Part shown: in pieces, positions 1 to 13,078 of the stretch
Layout of the letters: each line of letters opens with the position of its first letter
Numbering within the stretch: the stretch's first letter is position 1
Assembly: GCA_032622095.1 (NCBI GenBank)
Contig: CP136064.1
Coordinates: 134,551,129-134,615,128, forward strand
Reading direction: 5' to 3'
DNA from: Siphonodentalium dalli
Lineage: Eukaryota > Mollusca > Scaphopoda > Gadilida > Siphonodentaliidae
DNA length: 64,000 nt
The notes under the pieces: model-generated
The model's database searches: none
Told to the model about the DNA's origin: nothing
The model's input: only the letters and a program-made list of their open reading frames with translations
Program-made: the position numbers and the translations under genes

Positions 1-549
1 CACGTGCATACAGGTGCGAAGGGTACTGTTGAATTGGGCTGGGGTTATTAATTCGGGGCTGTATATATAATGTTATGATTTGCTCAGCTCAGCTTCGTGG
101 GGTGAAGGGGAAGATCTCTCGATCTTTTCGACCATCCAAAGCGCCCTTCTACTCTATTGCGAGTCAGCTCAGCCTCATCAACGTGTCGATCGCAAGCAAT
201 GGAACGCAGATCGCTTACTTTACATTAAAATTACAATTATTCATGATCTTTTATCAAGATTTCAAAGTACGTTACAATGTTAAAAATCGCAGTTTCAATA
301 TGTTGAATTTATATGAGTTAAGTTCACATTGAAATACCGCCCACCACTACAAATTTTTAAGTCCGCTTGTAAATTTTGATGATATTCCAGATAATATTAT
401 TTTGAGAACTGATCTTGTGATATAGTATTCACTTGCCCCAGATATATATAGGCGATGAATCCTGACTGAGTTTTACTATATTTTACTATATCATAACGAT
501 AAGCCAATCTGTGGATTTTATTTTATACCTAGAGTTTCTCCAGTAGGTT
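1..549. other. Unassigned AT-rich sequence
   Basis: No exon, tRNA or recognisable transposon end was seen here. The open frames are short and show no conserved motif. This stretch may be the inner part of the CGGAGTTTT element that follows, whose left end was not found in the window. Confidence 0.4.
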
Positions 550-905
550 TAAACTAGCGGAGTTTTATACCAGAGTGGCCTTTCAGCTCTGAACCTCATC
601 ACTCTCGTCGGAACGGAGTTTTGTTCTGCAATATTAAACAGCCAGACAGCGGAGTTGACAGCGGAGATTCTGCTCTCGCCCAGCGGAGTTTTTATCTAAT
701 AACAGCGGAGTTTACCGCTGACGTCGCAGCGGAGTTTTTCACTGTTTTTGCAAATTTTGACGTAATGACCACCGGAGTTTACAGGGGAGAAAAAACTCCG
801 ATGTGCGTTGCAATTTCACAAGCGGAGACGGGAGTTTTTAGCGGAGAGCGGAGAAAAATACTCCGTTCTCCGGCGGATTTACCGCTTGCAATTTGACAAG
901 GTCCC
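550..905. mobile_element. Right part of a Harbinger-like CGGAGTTTT-repeat element
   Basis: The stretch is packed with AGCGGAGTTTT and its complement AAAACTCCG. It ends in GACAAGGTCCC followed by TTA. A complete relative at 51399-53028 starts GGGACCTTGTCC, ends GGACAAGCTCCC and is flanked by TTA on both sides. Three-base TWA target duplications are typical of PIF/Harbinger transposons. Here the terminal CCC is followed by TTATGG of the F repeat, so the element probably inserted into a GGCCTTATGG site of F. No transposase is visible. The left end lies outside the window or is lost. Confidence 0.5.
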
Positions 906-1621
906 TTATGGTGGCCATTTTGGATTTTGGCGGCCATTTTGGATCAAAATCATCACCAATATGGTTGGTTTGTTAGTGTTTTTATCAAGTTATCATCTGA
1001 CAACAGTTTAGTCATGCATATATTAAGGTTTCATGCTGATAAAACCTAAATTCAGCACCATCAATGTGATACAAGATAGGAAAATTGACCTTATGGCAGC
1101 CATTTTGGATTTTGGCGGCCATTTTGAAATAAATTCATCATTAATGTGGTTAATATATTAGTTTTTTTGATTAATTGATCATCGAAGAATAATGATTATG
1201 TACATACGTCAATGTTTCGTGCTGATAAGACTAACTTTCAGTCCCAGCAACATTACACATGATAGGAAATTGGCCTTATGGAGGCCATTTTGGATTTTGG
1301 CGGCCATTTTGGATCAAAATCATCATCAATATGGTTGGATTGTTAGTGTTTTTATCAAGCTATTATCTGACAACAGTTTGGTCATGCATATATTAAGGTT
1401 TCATGCTGATAAAACCTAAATTCAGCACCATCAATGTGATACAAGATAGGAAAATTGGCCTTATGGCGGCCATCTTGGATTTTGACAGCCATCTTGGATT
1501 CAAGGACATTTTCAAGGTGGCCCATTTTTTTATTTTGAAGAGTAATGATCATTCTATCCAAAAACATTCTGAAAAGTTTGACAGCAAAATTTTTTAGATT
1601 GTTCTTGACTCGCACTAGTCT
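906..1621 (+). repeat. F foldback family, right-end copy (F1)
   Basis: This is a tandem of about 186-bp units carrying paired GGCGGCCATTTTGG motifs. It ends in a unique terminal segment that reads CTTGACTCGCACTAGTCT at its edge. Its reverse complement matches 15715-16432 almost perfectly, with about three differences seen over some 715 bases. Several short open frames result, none protein-like. Its left side is cut by the CGGAGTTTT element. Confidence 0.75.
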
Positions 1622-3040
1622 ATATGGGCCCTTAGTGGAGAATGGATTTTGAAATGTCACATCGCGATTGTGGGTTTTCATCCTTCCAAAAGGCTACGAC
1701 TTACGTTGGAACTAATAGATGGCTTATATTATGTACCGTTTCGTCTATACAGATCGATATAATGACAAAAAGTTGAAATTAGTATGTGATAATATCGGCT
1801 TCTTTTCAATTTATGGCCGCCAGTTTGGCCGCCATATTGACTGTGAGTATCAATTGCCAAACCCTAATGAATACTTCATATCTATATTCCATACCAACAT
1901 GTGATGGTGGGTAGAAATCACGAAACAATAATGCCCATCGTAATAAAGTAAAGGAATGTAGGCGTGTTTTCAAATTTCGGTCGCCATATTGGCTGCCATC
2001 TTCAATTTGGAAAACCATTTCTTGCATGACATGTAAGGTAATTACTTTACCTCAGTATTTCCAACTCAACTGTAAGCATGGGTGGAGTTGTCTCGACAAT
2101 AATGCCCAATGGTGTGAATATGAGGGAATTTCGGTGATTTTTCAAAATCTGTCCGCCATTGTGGGCGCCATTTTAGATTTGGGGGACTTTTATTTGGATA
2201 TGGTACAAGGAAAGTTCTTCGCCTAACTGTTCCCAACTCACAATAGTAAGCAGGTGTGGAGTTGTCATGACAATAATGCTCACTGATGTTAAAATCAGTG
2301 ATTTTCGGAGATTTTTCTATTTCTGGTGGCCATTTTGGCCGCCATCTTGGATTTGGGTGAATATTCCTCAACTCAGTTATAAGAGGAATTAATCCTAGCT
2401 CGAGTATCTCCTGCACATATATATGCATGGGTTTTGTTATGATAGCAATGACATTCATTGATTCGAAACATTACATCGCGTTATTAACATAGAATCGGCT
2501 TTGACCTATTATACCGGCAATTGGGAAAACGTGATATCGAACAAAAATATCCCACAATGAATGTACATTATGGTCCCCATGTGTTCGCCAATGACTCTTC
2601 TATATGATAAATGTATAACATCACGCCAAGATGCCAATATTTTCCCACAGAGACAAACGAAAGGTGGTGAAACGTCAGAAAAATAGCATATTTTCACATT
2701 TCGGTGGCCATCTTGGCCGCCATATTGGATTCTGGTGTCGGATTTTTGGCTAATTTGTAAGGGTTGTATATTAGCATAACGAATCGAGTGGAAAACAAGA
2801 CCGCATGTGATACCATCTTTACTATAACGGCGATCAAAGAGACCTGGTGCATATAACAAAAATGGCCGCCATGATGGATGCCGTCTTGTCTGGAGTCTCT
2901 GCGGCCACTTTTTTTTCTTGTTAACAACCGAAAAAAATTAGAGGAGACATTAAGAAAGAAAATTAGTGGGGTGAAGTTGAGTACTGGGGGGAGGGGGGGG
3001 GGGGGTGCAGAGGTTGACCAATATCTCCTGGACTACTTTT
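1622..3040 (+). repeat. X/Y dispersed repeat, copy 1 (uninterrupted)
   Basis: Degenerate units of roughly 140-330 bases each carry GGCCGCCATCTTGGATTTGG-like cores. The reverse complement of 1622-2953 is found at 43695-44785, and the last 90 bases match 37113-37183 inverted. Between the two halves this copy reads GGAGACATTAAGAAAG without interruption. It therefore preserves the empty site of the large TTAA element at 37184-43694. A G-tract at about 2986-3006 lies near its end. Confidence 0.7.
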
Positions 3041-4784
<1,744 letters not shown>

Positions 4785-4799
4785 TGACAGATTTACCAT

Positions 4800-5060
4800 G
4801 AAATATATTCTCGTATTTAAAGCGATGTGAAACACTCCGGTTGGGTGATCAAATAGAAATGGAGAATAATCTTAATCTTGCTCAAATTATTTTTAAGAAT
4901 ATCAATCCAAATTTACAGCACATACCATCATTCTTATATATTAATTAAATGCAATGACTCTCCATGGCGAAATCATTTACATATGTTTATCACCGATTGT
5001 TGCATCCCGAATCGATGTAAATATTTACAATTAAGCATTGTTCAGACGATGAATTTATAT
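4800..5060 (+). repeat. S-family dispersed repeat, body segment
   Basis: The stretch containing ACTCCGGTTGGGTGATCAAA through GCATCCCGAATCGATGTAAA is found again inverted at about 29722-29940. Both copies lie 100-300 bases downstream of a PAK exon. In the second copy this body is joined to the conserved terminus described at 29722-30028. Confidence 0.55.
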
Positions 5061-5938
5061 GTGGAGTTATGGTCGTTTTCTTTGAGATTTTCGACGATGT
5101 TGGTAGAATACTATATTCCCACAGTTGGCATAGCACCAACTTTCTTATGGATTATAACATTATTTGTTAAGATCAAATTTCTTTCAAGATGGATTTACTG
5201 ACATGGACATTAGATCAAGTTTGAATACATTTTTTTTTATTGATGAATTTGTCGAAGTTGTACTTCTTTACCACTTAGACTTTGCTATTTATTTTGGTTT
5301 CCAGTACTAACTTCACTTATGTTTTAACTCATTTAACTTGAACAAACATCCAAGTTACATATAGAACAACAACTCCGTAATTATAGCAAATTCTTTTAAA
5401 TCTAGAAACACTGCAAACATACAGCTTCAGTGTGCATTTCATGCAGCATATTACAATATGTATAAGTAATTGGTGGGCGGTCAAATAGAGACGTTAATTG
5501 TAATTGTATACAGCTAATACACATATGAAAATGTCCTGGTAACATCAAAGAATGCCGGACTGCTGAGTATTGATATTTTGTGCACAGGATTTCTGTTGAT
5601 GAAACTAGTAATGCTTGGAGATCCAGGTTCGCTTAACGCGCCTCAGTCTACCGCCTTTAAAAGCGCTGCATTATAATTATTAAATTTATGCTGTATGCTG
5701 TAACATTATCTGCTGTGTACATTGTAAAGGTAGGCTCCGACAAACTTAAATTGCACGGGTGACTACCTTTAACAGTTAACTCTTCCAATGTCAGGTATTT
5801 TTGGTGCAGTGCAAACATTAAGGTTTGACAAATGTAATATATATAATGATATTCTCGCCGGCCCTCGAGCTGCTCTCCCCCTCTGATGAAAACCCATTTA
5901 GATGTTAGAAACGCGTAGACATACACAACGACTGAACA
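5061..5938. other. Intron sequence between S repeat and Polinton-like element
   Basis: AT-rich sequence without a recognisable gene or transposon end. The left boundary of the Polinton-like element should lie here or just upstream, but I could not find a terminal repeat that pairs with the right side near 15.7 kb. Confidence 0.35.
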
Positions 5939-6205
5939 ATGAACTCTTGTGAGTGGCTTCTTTTGGGGTTGACTGATAAGTGCGGCCAACTGTGTCAGAG
6001 GACGTTTTGCAAGGTCCACAACGTGCATAGCCATGGAGAGGGCTCTTATGCATGCCGAGGCTGTGGCAAGGGCATAAAGCATCCCTCGCTGTTTATAAAG
6101 ACTGGTGGGGGATACGCCCGACTAGCTAGATGGCAACGAAGGCAACATGACATGGCTGAGTTTCGGCACCTGGCTGCAATAGACACTTCCGAAATTTCAT
6201 ATTAA
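5939..6205 (+). pseudogene. Polinton-like zinc-ribbon-type small protein (remnant)
   Basis: An 88-codon open frame on the polymerase strand. It contains CGQLCQRTFC, a following His (KVHN) and CRGCGKG. This Cys/His-rich pattern would bind zinc. It is the first GC-rich reading frame of the Polinton-like block. I do not assign a function. It could be the N-terminal zinc-binding part of the polymerase polyprotein or a separate small protein. No stop separates it cleanly from a known start, and the next frame starts about 30 bases later. Confidence 0.4.
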
Positions 6206-6240
6206 AGAAATGATAACGTATGGGTATACCTCAGTGGTCA

Positions 6241-6660
6241 CTATGGATGATCTTATTAACAAGTTACTTGCAGAACTACCTGACCCTGCACCTCTTCGGT
6301 GCAATTAATCGATCTGGACGACCAGGCCCCTCCCCCGTTGAGGCTTCCTGACGAACAGTGGGTTGACATGGTGAATGATGCCAAAGACAAGTTTGAAGTT
6401 GACGGGCAGCTGCGGTCTTCTCTACATGGAGGGTTGAAGCAGAAGACCCACTTGACAAAAATATTGCCCTTTCATATGACAGATGAGAGAGCAGCACAAC
6501 TTCCCAAAGGAGAGTACATATCCTCAAAGTTAAGTTCTTGAGGCAGCATGATGACGGCAACTGGGTTGTTGAAGACTAGTTCGACCCGGTCTGAGCCAAG
6601 AGAAAGAAGGGACAAGGCGTCGTTGAGATCACTCACGCCACAAGCCCCGGTATGCTGACA
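6241..6660 (+). pseudogene. Polinton-like hypothetical protein, frameshifted
   Basis: A start at 6244 gives a short acidic peptide (MDDLINKLLAELPDP), then the reading shifts frame near 6300. It continues as a protein-like segment (PDEQWVDMVNDAKDKFEVDG, later PKGEYISSK) to about 6538. A further piece, with KKGQGVV and ITHATSPGMLTG, follows in another frame up to 6660 with stops between. I do not recognise the family. Its place just upstream of the polymerase and on the same strand suggests it belongs to the same element or is the N-terminal part of the polymerase. Confidence 0.4.
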
Positions 6661-9192
6661 GGTATTAATTGACTGCCCATACTATGAGAATGCCTACCCC
6701 GTCACTGCGGTTGTCTACGGCATCTACTCCCTCTGGGAACCAGATCCTATAAACGTAGCCCCTGTGAAGGATGGCGACCTCAACTGTGATGCCCAGTGAG
6801 TGGTGGAACACTTTGAAGGCACCCTGAGAGGCCAGGGACTCACCCCCACAATGAAGCAGAAAATTCAGGAGTGGGAGAAGCGAGTCCACGAAACGGACCG
6901 CGGTCAAGGATGTCGCTGACCTCTAAGATACTGAAGTGTGCGATTATCCTGCGGGAATTAGTCGGAGCGGACATCTACAACAGTGGGAAATACTATTTGG
7001 AGCCAATGGTGTAAGAGGAAAAGTTGAGCTCATCTGTCACAACTGCCACGCCTGGCCCAAAGACCTCCACTTTCCATGCTCCAGGCAGGTTCACATCTAT
7101 GAGGGCGACGTCTGGCAAGCAATCAGAGGGGCAATAAAGGACGAGCCGATTGCAGTCTGGCTGCTGGGGGGCCAAGACAGACAGTTCAATGTCGACTAAT
7201 TCGTTCTCCAGGACGGCCGCACCTACAGGACACGGGAGACTCACCAAAACCTCCAGAAAGCCTGTAGAGTTCTGGGGGACGAGTCCCTGGCTCACCGGGC
7301 CTTCTGCGCGAACCACACGGCCAGTATCATGGCCAGAGAGCATAAGGCTGGAAAACGACCCTGGCTAACATTGGAGATGACATCCATAAGGCCTGCGTGG
7401 AGCATGGCCACAGTGGCCTCTGACAAAAGACTGACACAGAGGCTTCTGGTCGACCAGGGAGAGCTTGACTTCTTGGTAAGGGACACTTGCCAAAGCTGCA
7501 CTCTGGTTGGCGCACCCCAACAGTGTTCTTTGGGCCACATTCTCACATGCCACGATGGCTCGCAGCCCCAGTACACTCACTTGAGGGCCTCAATGCTGGC
7601 ATATGCCCACATCAACCTCCTTGCTATGTTGGCAAGATTTGAACCCGATGAGGCGGTCCGGGTAGCCACTGATGGCATTTACGTCCAGAAGACCGCGTTG
7701 CAGAAGCTTTACGGTGTCCAGGCATACTTCGCCCCCCCCCCCCCCCCCCAACTCTGTGACTGGTGAGAAATTGTGTGTCTCCTGCTTGATTGGGGAGCCA
7801 TTCCTCCGGCTCAGTGACGCGACAAGGGGGAGCAGTTGTACATGCTGCAGGAACACGCCGCGTACCTCTCCAAGCCAGAATACTGTAGCCATGTCAAACC
7901 GATGGCCGAATCAACGGCACCCAGCCACAATGACCCGACACCAGCTGAGCTACCTTAATGGCGGAGGGGGTAGTGGCAAGACCACAAGAGTGATCGAGCT
8001 CTTCCGGTACCCCCTCGTGTTTACCCCCACCCATCATCTCGCTAAAGAAATGCGGATCCGATGGGTTAAAGCCCAGACATACCACAGCTTCTTCCGATGT
8101 GTGGTCAGAAAAAAATGACTGGATGCCCGACCGCATTGGACAGAAGTTTATCCCACATGTCATCATCTGGGACGAGGTCTGTACTGTGCCTAGGCCTATC
8201 GTGGCAATTTTGATGGACTGGCTTGACCAACACTGAGTTCAGGTTATTTGCTGCAGGGATCAAGGACAGCCGCCACCGATTGCAGGTGATATACCTCACC
8301 ACTGCCTGCAACGAAAGGTAGACTACTACGAAGAGGTAGTCATCGACTACAGAGCTAATGATGAAGCCATCAAAGCCCTAAAAAAGCGCTTACGCCTTCA
8401 GAGTGACCAGTGCCAGGAGATGAGAAAAGCACTCCCTGCTGGGACAGGTTTGTGGCCCAGTGGCGTCCCGGTGATCTAATCCTCACCAGCCGTCAGAAGA
8501 TCCGTGACCGGGCACAGGAGCTGTTGCTCTGACTCCACAAGGAGCAATTTCAAGATGCCCCAGTGCCTATCCTTTACCACCCCAAAGATACCAGAAAGCA
8601 GAACATCCTGGTGACTATTCCAGGTACACAAGAGAAAGAAGAGCTTGTCCTGAATGATATCGTCGCAGTCTCGATATGTGCTATTAAAACAGACGATTGG
8701 CGCCTGGGCTATGCTCTCACTGTCCACTCGATCAACGGCCCACAGAAGGTCTGGATTATCAACGATTACATCATGTGGTCCAATATCTGCTACTCAGCCA
8801 TATCCCGCATGGCCTATATGCAACAGCTCGAATGGGTAACCTGTCCACCGGAGGAGGATTCCGATGTCAGGCCTGCAGTAACTGAACAGCAACTCCACTA
8901 GGCAATCCAAAGGAAGCTTGTGGCATACAAGCGCCAGGACCAGGCTAAAGGACAACAGGGATTCAATCTCAGGGTCGACTACATCCTTGAGCCCCGGGAG
9001 ACCCAGCAGAACCACTGCATGGCATGCGAGATTGAGCTGCTCTGGACCTTCCAACCCAAAGACAAACGGCAGTTTAGTGACGACCGGCTGGACAACAGCA
9101 AAGAACACTGCAGAGGAAATGTGAGGCTGACCTGTCTAGAGTGCAACCGAAAAAGAGGGGCTGCAGCACTGTTCACGGAACAAGACACCTAG
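6661..9192 (+). pseudogene. Protein-primed type DNA polymerase B fused to SF1 helicase and HNH domain (decayed)
   Basis: This is a long GC-rich coding track broken by several frameshifts and stops. In order it shows: an N-terminal polymerase segment (KVELICHNCHAWPKDLHFP at about 7022-7078; VWLLGGQDRQ); the polymerase palm (MLAYAHINLLAMLARFEPD, then RVATDGIYV at 7659-7685, the position of B-family motif C); a P-loop GGGGSGKTT at 7960-7986 with Walker B VIIWDE at 8159-8176; a superfamily 1 C-terminal helicase block (YALTVHSINGPQKVWII, then SNICYSAISRM); and a C-terminal HNH-like zinc domain with CMAC, DRLDNSKEH and LTCLECNRKRG. Polintons replicate with a protein-primed PolB. A helicase and nuclease fused behind it mark a distinctive lineage. 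A poly-C run at about 7733-7750 sits at a frame break. The stop at 9190-9192 overlaps the convergent integrase stop. Confidence 0.85.
7733..7750. repeat. Poly-C tract inside polymerase pseudogene
   Basis: An uninterrupted run of C lies between the polymerase palm and helicase parts. Reading frame changes here. The tract may be a real expansion or a length error in the assembly. Confidence 0.8.
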
Positions 9193-10000
9193 TGTCTAGT
9201 CCTTCTGACAATGCCATCTGGTGGCAGCTGGGTGTCGGGAGGCACTGTGAGCAACTCTTCTCGGACAAATCCATGTGCTGGCCCGTCCATTAAATAGTAG
9301 AGCACAGGCACTTCGGGCTTGCTGACAGAGCGTTCAAGCTGGTACACCTGGAGGGACCCACAGGGTCAGTTGCCCGTTGGCGGCGACCTTCCAGCTCACC
9401 AGGCTGGTAGAGGTAACGAACACCCACTCACGAGGGGAGCTTTTGCTCTTTGAGCCCCATCGGGCGACCTGGAACTGCAGAAGAGGGTTTTTGTGTCACT
9501 GACTTTATCTTGATGGCATCAGAGGGCTTTTTTCCAGTCAGACGAGTCACTTCATTGTTCAGAGCCGATATAACAGTGGGCAGCCGAGTCACCCATTCAG
9601 TCAACCTTTGGCCGGCGGGAAGCTTCATCTCCTGGGCGTATTGCTGCCCAAACAACCGCTCTGCCAGGGTCTGGTTGAAGCGCACCACGATCCCCTGGTC
9701 CTGGACATCCTCACGGCCCGTCTCACCTAAACGCTGTGCTTGGTTAGCAGGAGGGTCACAGCGCCCATGCACTCGCACCCCGGGTCGACCTGGAGCAATT
9801 TCTGCAATCTAAGAGGGCCTCGTCTGTATATGCGTTCAAAGGCATCCGCGGATTTGGCAGGTGTATCTGCCAGATGGCTTGCTTTTTGAGCCACGCCCAT
9901 ACCACATCTTCAGAAACCTTCAGGACCTTCCAGTAGCCCTTGGAGCTGTAGTAGATTGTCCCGAGGCGACTAGACACCTTGCTGTTCATGTATATATAAA
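9189..10000 (-). pseudogene. Polinton-type retroviral-like integrase, catalytic core deleted
   Basis: Read on the minus strand, an N-terminal part (GTIYYSSKGYWK, then AWLKKQAIWQIHLPNPR, about 9990-9845) is followed almost directly by the end of the catalytic core (GIVVRFNQTLAERLFG, about 9692-9645). Next come LTGKKPSDAIK and a C-terminal chromo/SH3-like tail ending at 9189. Retroviral-type integrases need D, D and E. The segment that should hold both Asp residues is missing. At the place of the usual G-x-V-E-x-x-N motif the sequence reads GIVVRFN, so the Glu is also lost. A frameshift near 9380 adds to this. The gene is convergent with the polymerase. The protein cannot be active. Confidence 0.8.
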
Positions 10001-10380
10001 TATGCACATTCTTTTTATGTGCAGCTAGCGATGTATTCCAACAGACCTGTCCAGTCATCTCGTGGAGGTTGTGCCAGTGCCATCTTTGACATCTCGACAG
10101 TGCCATCTTTGCAAAACAGCTGGCTGCCCTTTCGTCCGAGTGCCAGAAAATTTTTATGCGCCACGTTGAGCATCACATGAGCCAGCGTACCAGCGATTTT
10201 ATGTCTTCGGATGCATTAGCCCACTTCCACAATCGCGTTGTATAGTTCGTCCACCAACATGTTGCCATCGTGCCAACTAATTAATTTATAAGTATAATAT
10301 ATTTGCTAATTAATTTATAATTAATGGGCCCTAAAAAAATATAGATATTATATTTGCTAATATAATAATATATAAGCCAG
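10001..10380. other. AT-rich gap between integrase and next Polinton-like gene
   Basis: Contains a strongly AT-rich stretch at about 10258-10375 (TTAATTTATAA repeated) unlike the GC-rich genes on either side. No gene was recognised. Confidence 0.4.
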
Positions 10381-11141
10381 AACTTGTCCTGTGGACAAGG
10401 TCGTGTCGGCATCCTTGTAATCTTGTAATCACTTGGCGAGTTTTGTAGGCCACTAGTCCTGTTGCTGCCATTCCCAGGACGATAAAGATCTCGCGTTTTT
10501 TTTGGTCATCTGATGGCGTGTATTTTTGCTCATGACCTGTGGATTGCAGCGTCGACATCCCGGAAAGTTTGCACAGCGTGGCCCTGGCGGCAGAGTTCTT
10601 CATTGATCCAGTCAAGGCGCTCAGTCCGTTTTCAGGACCATTTTGTCTGCGCAGCCTGGAGCTGTTCTACAGCTTAATCATGACGCTTGCGTTCTTCGTC
10701 AACGCCCAAGCTTCTCAGCGCTGCCTGCCCCAGTGTCCTTGTCATTGCGGGAACCAACCAAGCTTCATAGCGGGCGTATAGCTTCTCCACCTCCTCGTCG
10801 TCCATTGCATCGACTTGGTCTGCCATGACTGCTTTCCCCATATACTGTCTGACCTGACCCCCTGCAGTCAGTGTGGCGAGCCTTTCCCGGTGCCGATGCA
10901 CAGCATCAAGATTTCCCAATGGAGCGTCATCCCCAGTTGAGCTTGTCGCTCTCCATTCCGCAGCAGGTTTTGCTGCTACAGCCGCTGCATCCTCCTCCTG
11001 ATGTTCCAGCAGCTGGTCGATCAAGTCATCACAATTCATGGCTGTGTTTAGCAAAGTTGTTACTTTGTTAATGATAGCCAGCTGCTGCCGAAGTTTAATA
11101 TATATATCTAGATATATGTACACCCCCCCCCCCCCCCCCAT
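10381..11141 (-). pseudogene. Polinton-like hypothetical protein, broken
   Basis: On the minus strand an Ala/Glu-rich helical stretch (MNCDDLIDQLLEHQEED, then DDEEVEKLYARYEAWLVPAM and TRTLGQAALRSLGVDEE) runs from about 11040 to 10674. It then continues out of frame (LDWINEELCRQGHAVQTFRD region) down to about 10540. The remaining piece, near 10420-10500, includes a hydrophobic FIVLGMAATGLVAY segment that could be a membrane helix. A poly-C/poly-G run at 11125-11139 lies at its 5' side. I do not recognise the family. It sits between integrase and ATPase on their strand, so it is probably part of the virus-like module. Confidence 0.45.
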
Positions 11142-11217
11142 GCATGGATGTCAAAAATTATGGTGCTTGCCACATCATTGTATTATACTGTATATGAATA
11201 CACTTATACAATACATT

Positions 11218-11799
11218 AAGTGACCATATAGGCAGTCGGCTGATGAGTCTTTAACAGAAGCTTAGCATGCTTCATCTCTGAGAGCAGCTGTCGAACCGCG
11301 GCTTGCTCTTCTCGGGTAGGGATCACATAATTTTCGCGGAGGCAGTCCTCGAATGAGTCCTGGTCTTTAGGACGAAGTTGTACTTATGAGTGAGGACCCA
11401 GATGCTTTACCTTGCGTGTCGGTCTGAGAAGGCCAGTTCAGAAAGCATGTCCTTCTTCGTCAGGTCCTTCGTGGTCGAGCAGTCATCAACAATATACAAC
11501 GTGGGCTCGCCCTGAAATTCTTGGCAGAAAGCCCGTAGATAGTCGGCCCATATCCATGGCCGGCTCTGGTAATGCTTGTTGTGCCACACAGTGGGGCACA
11601 GGATTACAATGTGTCGAAACGAGCCACGGTAGGGGCCCTCCAGCAGATTGAGGATGAACACTGTTTTTCGGCAGCCAGTCTGCCCACAGATGAGTGCCAA
11701 GTGGGGATCTTTTGGTGTAGTTGTTGTTCCATAGTTATTGTAACTAGTTGTTCCATAGGAAATTTCGGAACTAGTAAAGCGCTGAGACAAACCGTCCAT
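11218..11799 (-). pseudogene. Polinton-type packaging ATPase (FtsK/HerA class), decayed
   Basis: The minus-strand frame 11799-11407 begins MDGLSQRFTSSE. It carries a Walker A loop LICGQTGCRKT, where the usual G before KT is R, and a Walker B block TLYIVDD. A further block DSFEDCLREN, then TREEQAAVRQLL, continues the same protein in other frames to about 11218. The segment between them, where the RecA-type fold would continue, appears shortened. In Polintons this enzyme pumps DNA into capsids. It lies directly downstream of the capsid gene with only 11 bases between frames, as expected for a morphogenesis module. The R in the P-loop and the missing middle make it inactive. Confidence 0.8.
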
Positions 11800-11810
11800 C
11801 TTCTATGTTG

Positions 11811-13051
11811 TTATGCATCCATAATCACGTTCAAGTACACATTCAGTGAGCCTGCCACCTCTTTTTCTTGTGTGATATGAATTGTGATACCCTCTGATGC
11901 ATTCTCTATGCGTCGCCCACTACCCTGGAGTTGGTCATCATCAGTTGTCCTGAAGTCAAGCCACAGGGCATACTTGCTGGTCAAAAACTCTCCCAGCGAC
12001 ACATCTGCCAGGCCCAGATCCTTTGCGACCATCGCCACTTCGGGCTATCGCCTACTGGCGGGTGACGATGCGAAGAACTGTTTTGCTTCGTCCCATTGCT
12101 GGTAGGCATGCAGGCCTTGAGAGTAGAGCTGGTTTGGCTCGTCCTCAACAGTCATCTCAACCTTATTGATCTTTGGATTGTAGAAGTCTTCGGTTTTTCT
12201 GTCGAAAGAATCTCGAACAGGAACAAGATGTCTTTTATGAATCATACTCCGACTCAGGATGTTGAGGTTGATATTCATTAGTGATTCATTTTTATTTGTA
12301 ACTATCTTGCCGTGGCCTAGGATGCAGTCATAAAGTATTGCGACGCGGCCTGCATACTGGTTGCAGATCATACGGGCCAGCTCAGGCTGGGTAACCTTGA
12401 CAAACTCCAGGCTGATGTTGGACTCGGTATCGCCTGTAGCCCTGATCACACGGCTGTAGTCATTGAAAGTTAGCTCGTACTCGAGTCGGTCCCCGATTGC
12501 GCTTTCGTAGAAGGACATTTGACTCTCCAACAGTTCAAAGTCAAGCGGGATGTAATAGCGATTCCTGTAGTCTTTCGCGATAGCATTGTCTTTCTCTATG
12601 GTATTGTCTTTGTCTCCTGCATTTATGTGTAGTTTTGTCGTATTTTGGTTGGCAGACTCATCAATTCCCTGATATTGCGCATTTTCTCTCTCCTGGGTGG
12701 TCTTCCACATGTCTAGGTAGCAGTAGAGAACATCAGAGTCGTCAATCGAGTTGACCTCATTTCTGCTGATCTTGATTGTGGGCTTTTTCACAATAGCCCG
12801 GCGCAGGTTATGCACCACAGTCTTGTTTGCATCCTTGGAGGTCAGCGTGATTGTAATTGCCAGGCGGACTGTCCCGGGAACTATTACGTCATAGGCGCCG
12901 AGGTTGGGAAACCTCACAAGCAGCTGTTGGTTTGGCCCAATCGTGCTGGGATTTTTTGTAATAACAACAGTCTGTCTGTGCCTTTGACCCCGAGGGGGTC
13001 CCGCAGGCTGTGATATGGGTTGAGTTTTCGTCCGTACTGACTCAAAGCCAT
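11811..13051 (-). pseudogene. Polinton-type major capsid protein (double jelly-roll), frameshifted
   Basis: The minus-strand reading starts at 13051 (MALSQYGRKLNP, then DPLGVKGTDR), shifts frame near 12930, and runs open for 290 codons (12917-12045, for example YYIPLDFELLESQMSFYESA). It shifts again near 12040 and ends with FLTSKYALWLDFRTTDDD and AGSLNVYLNVIMDA at 11811. The C-terminal LWLDFRTTDDD and LNVYL..IMDA blocks are what I used to recognise the Polinton and adintovirus-like capsid family. The long open middle suggests the break-up is fairly recent. The capsid would form the shell of a virus-like particle. With two frameshifts it is a pseudogene. Confidence 0.82.
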
Positions 13052-13078
13052 GTTGTGTGCTGCGCAGCTAACTGTGAC

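Noticed and set aside
1192-1681. Open frames of 61-99 codons in the F repeats, repeated around 15.7-17.3 kb and 19.1-21.7 kb
   Set aside because: They exist because the repeat unit happens to lack stops; the same peptide recurs wherever the unit recurs, with no domain or coding constraint visible.
7292-7892. Minus-strand frames opposite the polymerase
   Set aside because: Shadow frames of the GC-rich polymerase pseudogene; the plus strand carries the recognisable motifs.
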